A stretch of DNA of 64,000 nucleotides, from the NCBI RefSeq assembly GCF_964340395.1, contig NC_135552.1, forward strand, positions 18,084,181 to 18,148,180. The letters run 5' to 3'. Position numbers and translations under genes: made by a program. The notes under the pieces are model-generated. The model was not told where the DNA came from. It searched no databases and worked only from the letters and a program-made list of their open reading frames with translations. Source of the DNA: Glandiceps talaboti (taxonomy: Eukaryota; Hemichordata; Enteropneusta; Spengelidae). Below, one piece after another: positions 13,601 through 25,600 of the stretch; positions within the stretch are counted from its first letter, which is position 1, and the number at the start of each line of letters is the position of its first letter.

Positions 13601-16600
13601 GTATGTAACTAATGACTGTCTAGTACAAGTGGGACACAAATAGATATCACCCATGAACTTGAAGACGTAAACACACAAACACACACACAGACGACATATA
13701 CACACAGACAGACAGACTGACATGCATGCAAAAAATTTACAATTTTAATTTGCATTTAAAATTTGGATGGAACAGAACATATTTCAGGTTCATAGAAATA
13801 CATGTATGTCTTCCACTTCCTTGCAATATTTATCAACGACAAGAAATGGGGTATTTCTACAATCTGTATATTTATGGTCCGTGACAATTTTATCAATCTA
13901 TAATCCATACTGTGTATATTGTGGATTATTTGTAATACTAGTAGATTTGTCATGAGACAGGCTGAGGGTTGTGCATATTTATAGGGAATTCAACAGCTGC
14001 AGTAAAGATGTTATTGATAGCATATGTACATATACTAGATGAATACTACTATGTGTACATTGTGGTTTGTCTTCTTGTTTGTCTGATTATGTTGTGCACA
14101 GCTCATTTCTGGTTACTGTAGATTTGCTAGTATGACAGCAATGAGAGTATTACATCTGTGTATGATGATTGTTTACTCACTGGATATGTAACTTCTCTAC
14201 ACTATAGTGGAACTACATGTAGACTGAATGATTCACGGTTGTTGGTGCTATTCTAATATGGCCGAACCCCACGATGCGCGAATTCAAGTGTGACATACTC
14301 GGGGGTATTTGCACGAGTGCTTGCAGTGTTTTCTGCGACAGTACTTTCATGAGTGTAGCGAGTGAAAGAGCAGCAGAAAACACTGCAAGCATGAGTGCAA
14401 ATATCCCTGAGTAGCCACACTGGAACTCACATGGCATGGGGTTCTGTGATCACATGCTTTTGTGTAGCATGAATGATCGCGTCCTCATTTTCATGTCATT
14501 TGCATCATATATATGTAGGTTTGCAATGTTTTTGGTATTGCACTGCAGTGCAAATATCACCAGTAGTATGTATGCACATGTTCCGGTGCAAGTAATCTCT
14601 GGTATAATTTAAATAATTTGCTAAATACCATTTGGAACAGGTTAAAGAAGCATTTGCAATTATGAATCTTTTAGTTGATAGTGAAACGAGTGTAGTGTAG
14701 TTACAAATCTACTGAGAAGACAGTAAATGATAGACAGGTTAGAAAATGTATTTCAGAATCAAAATATTTAGGACAGTGATTATAACAGGTGCTCAATCAT
14801 TTAAAATAGCTGAAATTTAGCAAACAGCCAACTTTGGTATCAGTCAGTGTACTGTATACAAGCATGAACCCTGGAGTAGAGTTCACTCCAAGGTCTGTGA
14901 TATTAGTTATTGATGATGTATGTCTAACTACTATATTTATACTTAGCATATGGAAAACGAATGACAGATAATGATGTCATCGTCTTGGTTACGACCAGCA
15001 CCGCTTGAAAAAGTAAGACAGGAATGTAAGATTTGATTAAATTCATGAGTGACTAAAACTTGAATGATCAAAAGTCAAGGTGACAATTGTCATTAATATT
15101 TGTAGTATACTTGTCAGTGGACCTGATTTGCATCTTGTGATTGTGCAGCTGATCACATCAAAATGGTACTGATTTTGTAGACATTCAAGTCTTTATATAT
15201 GCATTTGTAGAAGTTGAGATGTATGGCATCTACAAAATGTACCTATCTGTATTTTGAACACAAATATTTACTTAGTTTACAAATTGTAAATATAAATATA
15301 GTTGTTGGACATATATGCCTCTCTAGCTAGTGAGAACATGAAGTAATCTAAAGCTAGCCCAGAGGTTTAGTCATCTAGCCCGGGCATCTAGCTTAGCCCA
15401 AAGATTTGGGTATCTGGCTTGAAAATACTGTTCACCCTAATACTGTGTTGTAGTATACTGTCAAGTCTGTATGTTGAGTCTGATAACCAAGTCAAGTCCC
15501 TGGGCTAAAACTAGCTCCACATATTGGCTCACATTCTCGCCTCCTGGCAACTAAGGACATTATCAAGCTAGATAACCAAGTGTTTAGCATTATCCCTACC
15601 TTAGTAGGTGAATCAGTTTTGATGATAACAGTAAGCTAAATGATTGAAGACCTGTATTAATGAATAACATGTATTATATCATGCACACGCCAAGTCAAAC
15701 AAAAATATGGAATATATGCTGTTGTCGTTCTACATCACTAAAACGTGCATCTCTGGCACAACAACGAGTGTCTACATCACTGGTTCTGCTGTGTTCGAAA
15801 TATGAGTCAAAACGTTCAAAATTGCTATTACTTCCCCGATTTTTCTTTGATATTATTGGCGCTGGTATAATTATGTCATTCTCCAATATTTTTCCTTCAG
15901 GTACATTTATGTCACTCGTAATTTTCTTTGGCTGAACAAAGAAAAATATTGCGGAAGAACATCTAATCGTAGTTTACAGTGACAAATATTTAGTTTCATG
16001 TCAATTGCTTTTAAAATGTAAGATGTAAAATTACAAACTAATAAACATGCAACTATTATTTCATACACCACTAGTTAGTACTCTCATTAATGAGTCAAGG
16101 TGTGAACAAGTTGGGCGTAAAGCTACTACATGCGCTCACACTTAAGAATGTGAGATTTATGTCAAGTATGTAGCAGCTTTATGTTGCTGGCTTGTACCTG
16201 CACAATGACAAATGTATATGAATTAAACTTGACAATTCTAATAAATCAATATTTAGCAAATCCACAGTAACCAGAAACTCTACCTTCGTTGACATGTGGT
16301 GTCTATAAATGGATTATGAATGTTTGCATACACAGTTTGATTTGGATGGTAATGGCCACATTACAACAAAAGAGTTGGGCTCAGTTCTTAAGTCCGTAGG
16401 TATGGATTTACCAGGTTACCGACTCAGAGATCTTGTTGCCGAGATTGACAGGGACAAAAATGGAACCATAGAGTTGGATGAATTCGTAGCAGTAAGTATT
16501 GCATTGATATCAAGTAGATGTTAGTTATATGTAGTTGTACTTGAACATTTAGTATTGATTAGACTTGAAACTGCAGCGTAGATTTACAAGTGTAGTTGCA

Positions 16601-19600
16601 GTGTAGATATGATTATATAGATCTAGACTTGAAACTGCAGCATAAATTTACAAGTGTAATTGAAGTGTAGATATGATTATATAGATCTAGACTTGGAACT
16701 GCAGCATAAATTTACAAGTGTAGTTGCAGTGTAGATATGATTATATAGATCTACACCTGAGTCTGCAGTGTAGATCTAAAAACATTTTCAGTATAGATCT
16801 ACACATGGAGCTGCAGTGTAGCAGTACAGTTGCAGTTGTAGCTGCAATGTAGATCTGCAATTGTAGATGTATAAATCTAAACTTGTAGCTGCAGTGTAAA
16901 TCTAAAATTGTAGCTACTGAGATATAGAATTGTAGATGCAGATTGATTATCAGGAATCATATCTGCTTTATAGTATACAAATGTAGCTCTACAATTATAG
17001 ATGTAGTGTAGACCTACAGATGTGATGGTAATATTTACAGACAACTATATTTCAGCTGCAATATGAATGTAGATCTAGTCTTATGATGATGTAGTTGGCC
17101 ATGATATCATCTTTTTATGAGTCCATTCCTATAATTCTGTTTCAACATGTGTTAATCTGGCCATGGAATCAATGTACAGCTGGTTTCCGTTCTTGTCAGG
17201 CATTCTTAGAAAGACATGACTTTCAAATTTGTGTCACCATGGATGTAAAAAGTTGATGTTGCTCTGTCTACCTCTACAAAACAAACATGTTAAGGATTTT
17301 GGTATATGAGAAAAAAAAACATTTCTGCATATATTATCCTAGGGTATTCCCTTAGACATGATTTCAAAACCTAAGCTGTGAACATGAAGTTTATAAACTG
17401 ACGTTTTGAAAGGTGCACATATTGAATATTTCTGAAATATGTAATTGTAATGACACAATGAAGAATCTACCATGAGTTGAACGCCATCTTTTATGAGAAT
17501 GCCTGCATGCTAGTATCAAAGTTGTAAGGACAAATTTACATGTAAACGACAAATTTCAAAGAAATATCATGGTGAAGTTTTAAGAATTGAAAGTTATTTG
17601 TCTTATTACCATGCCTATTGCAGAATAGATTTAAAAGCTAGAGGAGTCTTCTCTGTATTGCATTTGACTGTGTGATTGTAGAATATCATAGAATAGATGT
17701 AAGAGTTTGAAGTGCTTTCTTTATGGTAGATGTATTCTTCTATGAAGTCTAAGGAAGTGGCACAAACCTTCAAAAAGGCATTGTCTAAAAAGGAAGGTAT
17801 TGAAGCTAAAGGCGGTACATCTCAAGCATCCAGTGAAGGAACAACACATTCATTAGCAGAAGAAGAAACAAGTGCTTTCACTGGTAGGTTCAAATTTAGA
17901 TTTATAATGATTACATTTGTATATGACTATTGTTTACTTGCATGGGTGTGCACATATAGTGGCATACTGATGATATTGCAAATGAGCAGTGCGCCCTCTA
18001 CATTTTAACTTAGCCAATTTGATGTGCCACTGAAGCACACAATTTCTAGTGATGCACCAAAATTGGGTGTTCCCCTATCTCTTGTGGTGACTCATAAGAA
18101 ATGCCAGTTTTTATCACACTGACCAGTGTGCCCTCTAATGATAGCCAAATTTTGTTGTTGTGAGTCAAAATGAGAAAAACTGGGATTTCTTGTGAGTCAC
18201 CACGTAGTAAGAGATAGAGGAACACCAAATTTTGGTGCATCACTAGAAATTGTGTGCGTCAGTGGCATATCAAATTGACTTACATTTTGTACAGGGCACA
18301 ATGATACTGACCCACAACAACAGAGTTTGACTATCATTACAGGGCACACTGCAAATGAGCATATATATGTCTTGCAAATGAGTGAGTATACGAGCATTCA
18401 ACATGAAATCAGGAATGCATAGTCTGAAAACTACCAGTTGTGTCTCCCATCACTCCAAGAACATCACTCCAAGAAGTAAAAGTATCTTTTGTAAACTTTG
18501 GGTTGTAGAGAGTCACTTTATGATTTTACATCACTTACAGTATGGGTGATTGCCAAGAAATACGAAGTGAAAATTATCGGCCGTGAATTGTTTGGTGGTT
18601 GCTCTAATTTAGCGGTCATGCGTTTTGTGGGGCTAGCCTCATAAATATGGAATGGTTGAACCTTGCATATTCATGAGAAACAAAGAAATGTACATTGAAT
18701 ATTCATGAGTTGCCTTTTGTTACCTGTACATTTACATACTTTCCACACATGACTGGATCGGCGTTGGTTCTTTCATTTCATATTTCTCGGCAATCGCATG
18801 TAATGTAAACAATGTAAAATCATAGAATGAGTATAACCCAAAGTTTACAAAAATACCTTTACAAATGTACTTCCTGAAGTGGCATTCCCCTTTTTAAAAA
18901 AAAGGCTAAACTACACCACATATCGGAGTGCACAGTTATTTGTATGAAATTTGCATATTAATATGATCATAATGGTTTTGGTGAATTATACTGTGATGCA
19001 AAGTTAACCACTGTTCATATGAAATAACATAAATGTATTATTTTCAATCCAGTGTTTGTGTAGTGCTCAAGGGTGTGTATTTTCCAAACACCTGTACATT
19101 TTATAAAGTGCAATGCAGTCTTACAAAATTGATGTTGATGCATACATCACACCAAGACATGTCACGAGCTGTTGACAATCACTTCAACACAGAAATCTGT
19201 TTAATAAGGATATTTTGGTACTTGCAGTACCGATTTGAAAACGGCAGTCTCTAATGATCTATATGTATGTTAATGATGTCCTTTGTTTCTTTCTAATTAG
19301 CATATATTAATTCTAATCTGAAGGAAGACCCTGATTTGGCCAACAAATTGCCAATTGATGCCAAGTCTAATGATTTATTCAAATGTGTGGCTGATGGCAT
19401 ATTATTGTGGTAAGTATGAGGGGGCCACTATACAGTATTTGTCAATCATTACTACGGCACTATTAGGGATGTGTATAGCTTGTAGGTTTCTTATACAATT
19501 ACCAGCATAATCAGTATCTAATTGAAGTAAATTTCCAGGCACGAAATATGTTTTTCATTAAATTACTTGATAATGTTACTAGTATACATGTATTTAGTAG

Positions 19601-22600
19601 CAACATGATGAGATTTGGAAGTTACTTAGTTTTGGCAATCTTCTCGGTGAGAGATTTATTTGGAGCTTATCATTTGTTCTTTGTGACAAAATACCTTTTA
19701 AAAACCTTGTTTTGAAAAAAATATATATTCATGGACTTACAAGACATTCTTGATAATGGATATACTTGTAATCTGATGCTGTTGGTCTACAACGGAAGTA
19801 TCAAGAACAATAAATATGAAAAAACATCATTTATTGTGGACTGGATACACAGTGCATTACTTACTTGATACTGCACACTTTTTAAGCCTTTAACCATAAG
19901 AAAATCTGTATTTACAACTAAGATGCATGTGATATTTATTTAGTTATGTATTTGATATTTTTTGTGTCCTGTAAACCAGAGGGCTGGATGAGGCTCTTTT
20001 TTTGTAAATTTTATTTAAGTACAGTATGATTTGTTAAGTCCACATAGGACACCTAAATAAACAATAACATAACATAATATGACAGAACCCCATGGCCTCG
20101 CAATGGGTGGTAGGGCATACAGAAGTTGTTTTCATGAGTGATTCGGTTTATTCTGCCGCCATATTTTCATGAGCGATAGCTCGTGAAAATACAGCAGAAT
20201 AAACCGAATCATGAGTGGCGGTGGCGTTTGTGTCCGGTTTGGAGGCAGCTGACACAAATCTGTAAGTGTGTAAGCTGCAGACGCATGAGGGCAGTTGGCG
20301 AATCTTGCTTTTCCTGGTCGGCTATCAGTTTAAAATGACATTAAGTATTGAATTTGAATGAAAAACGTTTTATAGTTATTTGATACCTCAGAACTTGTGA
20401 TGGTTGAGAAGTGAAATACTTATGAACCAACAAGAAACTTCAAAATGTGTGCAACAACAGGAAAGACACGTATGTGCATTAAAACAAATTTATTTGCTTA
20501 TTTTCATCAGGAATTGGTTTTGCTTTAGGATCTATTTTATCTCAATTTATCTCATTTGCATAGCTAGCAGTGAAAATACCGGTTTTATTTCTGACTGTGC
20601 ATCAACACACACAGTGGTACATATGTAATAATATAACATAACATAACATAACATGACATAATATAACGTAACATCAAGAGAAAGGCCACAATTCTAAGAA
20701 AAAAAGTATTATGAATTTGATGTCATTTAAACAGCAAACTGGTCAACTTGTCTGCTCCTGATACCATTGATGAACGAGCCATCAACAGAGGATCAAAACT
20801 GAACCTGTATCTGAAACATGAGAATCTCACCTTGGCTTTGAACTCAGCTAGTTCCATTGGTTGTAAGACTGTCAACATTGGACCTGATGACTTGATGAGA
20901 GGAACTGAACATTTGGTGCTTGGACTTATGTGGCAAATCATTAGGGTATGTACATAGTGCTATGACAATGTCTGTAGGCTTAGATAGGTAAAGTCTGCCA
21001 TACGATTTGATGACACTGTGTTGGCTTACCAGCTGGACTTGAGATGTTGATAAAAAAGCGGTATACTGTAAATACTATACACAATACTATCATGACATTT
21101 TTCACTTGGGGTAAGAGTAGAGGTGGGGGTTTCTAGAACATCAGCAGGCATTATATATATCAATAGTAAGATGTCCCACTTATAGGTTGTCAACTTGGCA
21201 ACGTGAGATGAAATAGTGACTTTACATACCAAGTGTCTACTGTACATGCTGGTTTTCTCATTGGGTGATTGTCTAAGTACATGTATTTTGTCTACCAGGT
21301 TGGTTTGTTTGCAAAGATTGATTTACAACACAACCCTGGCTTGTTCAGACTTCTGAGAGAAGGTGAGGAATTGGAGGAATTAATGAAATTGTCACCTGAA
21401 GACCTTTTGATCCGTTGGGTTAACTACCAGATGGAACAAGCTGGACATCCCAGACGAATTGACAACTTCAGTGGTGATATCCATGATTCTGAAGTATACA
21501 CCCATCTATTGAAACAAATCTCACCAGCTGATGCTGGAGTTGATCTCGCTCCAATGCAGGTAAGTTGGCATTGTTACCAGTTGAGCTTAAACATATGCAA
21601 TGGCCTCCGAGTCTGACCCTTGCTTTTAAAGGTCAGAGTTTCAGTCCAAATTTCTTGTATTCATGTTATTGGATGAGTGGAGCCATGAGGATTACATAGG
21701 ATAGTTCTTTTGTTCTAGACTGAAATTTTCTATAGCTATGGAAGACAACTGTTTTATTTTATTCCAAAGCCGAACTTGGCCTGTAAGGACACATATACAT
21801 CTTATTCAGATTTTGTAGCTATTAATTTATGTTGTTTTATTTCCATGTAGGAGAGTGACCTGACAGACCGTGCTGAGGAGATGTTGAAGAATGCTGACAA
21901 GATTGCCTGCCGACAATTTGTACAAGCAACTGTGAGTACTGCTTCATAAACATCAATATATGTCTATCTGGAATAGGCCATTCCAGACTGCAAACAGGAA
22001 ATTGAGAATACAGCACCCTTGTTCAAATTGGGGGTATCATCACCTCATAGTATTGTTTCTCAAGAGCTTTGTCCCTTGGTATTCTGTAGAAGTATAAATC
22101 AGGGATGTTTTTTGTATTGTTCAGACATCGAGGAAAGCAGCAGTGCTCTATGATTAACCAAGTATTAAGTAACCATTGCCATTATCCCCCCCCCCCCCCC
22201 CCCCCCCATGGTACAGACAGACAGGAAGTAGAGTGCCACCATGGCAAATTTTTGGAAAGGCCTTTAGGTTGCACTGACCACCTACTGACACAGTAACAGT
22301 TTGCACAGTCTAGCTATTATACCCTTTTTATAACATGATATGTCAAAATATTAATTTTTATTCTCATTTATTGTTCTAAAGAGGCTCATGGTCTCACAGC
22401 TCACAGCAGTGTAAAGCAATATTACTGATAAAAACTCATACATTTGTGCACTACAAAAACAGCAGACTTAAGCAATTAATCAACACTTACAAACATAACA
22501 TGTCAGTGTTTGCAATGACACTCTTGTTTTCACATTACTTTTGCATTACATGTGGTTGCAATTAACACCTTTCAATTCACAAAATCCTTGTATTTGATTT

Positions 22601-25600
22601 CAATTTGTAAAATTTGTAAGTAGAGCATGCCAACGTTGATATTCATCATTTACATTATACTTGTCATGTTATCATGTTGATGAGGGTCGTCATTTTGTCT
22701 TTCCACCATTATTTCATACATAGGATGTTGTTACTGGAAACCCAAAACTTAACATGGCGTTTGTTGCCAACCTGTTCAACATGTATCCAGCCTTAGAAGC
22801 ACCTGAAGATGGTGAAGGAGATGACTTTGGCAAATTTGAAGAAACACGAGAAGAGAAGAGTACGTATAGCGAATCTTATTCTATAGATAAGTGTAGTACT
22901 GATAACGAGCTCTTGAATTCATCACTAACACAGCTCAATGGTAATGATGATAGCTCAGAACGAGATGTGAACACTCAAATACAGGAAACAGATGGTCTCA
23001 ATGATAACAATGTCTTGTCAACAGCTGATTCTGTTAAGTTATTGGACACTGAAATTAGCACTTTGATTGTTGATATATCTAGTTGTGAAAAAGATGGGGG
23101 TGGTGAAGAGATGGAAGGTGTGGAGGGGGAGTCAATCGCAGATGTAAAGGAGGGGAAGTCAGTGGGAGATTTGAAGAAGGGAGTGTCAGTGGGAGATTTG
23201 AAGGCAGAGGCGTCAGTAGGAAGTAATAATAAGCAATCTGAGGGGGATATGAAGGGTAGGGAGTTGGTAGAAGGTTTGAATAATGGGAATTCTGCAGCAG
23301 ATAATGATAGTTTTACTACATATCCAACAGGTACACAAAACGTAGGGCTGATAGATAGTGAAGACTGGCAAAAGTACAATAGTCAGGAGATGAGAGAAAG
23401 TAGGGACCTTAGAGGCACCAACGGTGTAAATGATAATTCACATACTGTAGAGAAACAGAAAAGAGACACAGACGACATATCACTAGAAGAGTTTGCTGCC
23501 AGCTCAATCAGAAAAACAAATGATAACAACCATACTGAATGTGCAACTGAGAGTAACAGAGTTAGGGTAGGAGAGGGTAGTCAGAAAAGACAGACTAAGG
23601 GTCAAGGTACAGCCAGGCAGGGTACAACTCACAGGGTCAAAACTAGTACAGATGATCAGTCATCCAGACAACAACTTACAAGTGAGCAAAGAACACTTAC
23701 AACAGACCAAACTATATCGGATAACAAACACACCACAGATTCTAATACAGTCACCTCAGAAGTGTTGTGTTGTGCTGTAATCATTGCTTGTGTCGCAATA
23801 TGTGCATTTTACTATTTTCATTAAATGTCAGTCAAGCGTTGGTTTCTGTGTTGCTTATTTCATGATGTAGCACTTATGTTTAGCACAATTATGTTGCCTG
23901 TGTTTCGCTTAATATCACTCAGACTTTAAGTGCTACCTATGTTCATTAAATTCATTTAAACACAAGTTAGAATTAGTGCTACTGTGTTGCATATTTCATT
24001 AAACACAATTCAGAACTAGTGCTACTATGTTGCATATTTCATTAAACAAGTCAGATTTAGTGTTGCTATGTGAAACCAGTCATGCTAACTAGTCATGTAA
24101 TGCTACTATGTTGCATATTTCATTAAACACAAGTCAGAAGTAGTGCTACTATGTTGCATATTTCATTAAACACGTCAGAAGTAGTGCTACCATGTTGCAT
24201 ATTTCATTAAATATGTCAGAATTAGTGCTACTGTGTTGCATATTTCATTAAACACAAGTCAGAATTAGTGCTACTATGTTGCATATTTCATTAGATACAA
24301 GTCAGAAGTAGTGCTACTATGTTGCATACTTCATTAAACATATTAGAATTTGTGGATCCTTGTTTAATATTTCAGTGGTTCTGTTGTGTTGCATATTTCA
24401 TTATTAAAGCAGGAGTCTGAATTATAGCTTTAATGTTCGAAGTATCGATCACAATTAATGCTTCTATGTTTTGCATATAATTGAATCTTACATTTAGTTG
24501 GAATCAAAGTTACTATGTTGCACATTTCATGATTTTGGTTCGGATTATGACAATTATGTTGCACACTTCATGACGTCACATGTGCTGATTTCACAATACT
24601 AAATACAGTACTTCAGACATGAACTCCAGGGGGCGCTATATTGAGAGGTTTTCATGTTGATATCAGATGGTGATGATCAAATTATCCCTAAAATTCAAAC
24701 CAATCATGTTTAAGCATCTTGAAGTGCACAAAATTGTCTGCGTTATGTTTGTATGCTTGGGTAAATGAGATGTATAAATTATTATCTTTGATGTGTTGTA
24801 TGTTCTGTTTCATTGGTATCATGTACTTCATATCTTTTGGACGTGTACGGTATATTTGGCTATCAACACAGACATTTTTTGCTCATCTGTTGTATCATTT
24901 TCCATTCTTTGACTTGGAGCTATGTATCTGGTGATGGTGTAACTTTCTGTCATGTTTTTTTCCACATACCACATACTTACTGCAAGCAAGGCTATGTAAT
25001 TTGTATTATTGCAGGTAACCACACTCTATTTAACAGAATATATATCAGCTCTTGATACACAAAGCTTTCAAATTTTTCTTTTTAATAGACACATTTATTG
25101 AACTAAATTGATAATTGCAGGTGATAATATGGGTGAATCCTGTGCCTTGTTGACATTGTAAGACAACTATCATAGCGTCTTACATATATTTCGTAATGTC
25201 TTTTAACTTGCCAAGCCCAATATTAAAACAAGTCTTAGGTTTATATGTATTATAAGTGTTTTGTCACGCTGATTGAAGCATCACTTGCCTGTAGAGTGAA
25301 AGATTTTGTCAGTGTTGGTACTCCTGCTAATAGTTAGCTAATCTGATAAGGCAAAATAAGAAAAAATTGTGTGTTTCCAGTAACCTAACCGACCCTAGTT
25401 TAAGTTGCTGACCCTAAACATTTGAAACATTTAAAACAAAAAGTGAAGAAATTCGTTGTCTTCTTGACCTTCATACACGTCTGTTTTCTTTCCCCAGTCA
25501 TGTCTGTACATATTTCATCAAAATATCACAGAAGGGGTATTCTGACCAACATTTCATTTATTTTTGGGTCGAAGCAATATTTTTCAAAAATAAAAACAAT

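Larger units (their letters stand above)
1734..16335 (+). other. Plastin intron 1 (14.6 kb)
   Basis: Donor gtaaga at 1734 and acceptor acacag ending at 16335. No coding exon of plastin is missing from it, since exons 1 and 2 join in phase inside the first EF-hand. It contains a two-copy tandem duplication at about 9865-9985 (roughly 58-bp units), a degenerate duplication at about 8835-8960, an AT-rich pair of repeats near 10790-10880, a foldback element at 14262-14446 and a dispersed repeat at 15664-15935. The palindrome TACATGTA recurs often. No RNA gene or transposase remnant was recognised. Its size and position make it a likely place for enhancers, but none can be identified from sequence alone. 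Confidence 0.85.

Noticed and set aside
15660-15935. Frames of 91 and 63 codons on both strands
   Set aside because: They fall on a dispersed repeat whose second copy (40880-41110) does not keep either frame.
16309-16335. In-frame ATG just before the plastin EF-hand exon as an alternative start
   Set aside because: The upstream exon at 1656-1733 supplies the EF entering helix in the correct phase, and an acceptor sits at 16335.
22975-23379. Minus-strand 134-codon frame
   Set aside because: Lies antisense to the alternative plastin exon; it is Ser/Pro-rich only because the sense strand is acidic and repetitive.
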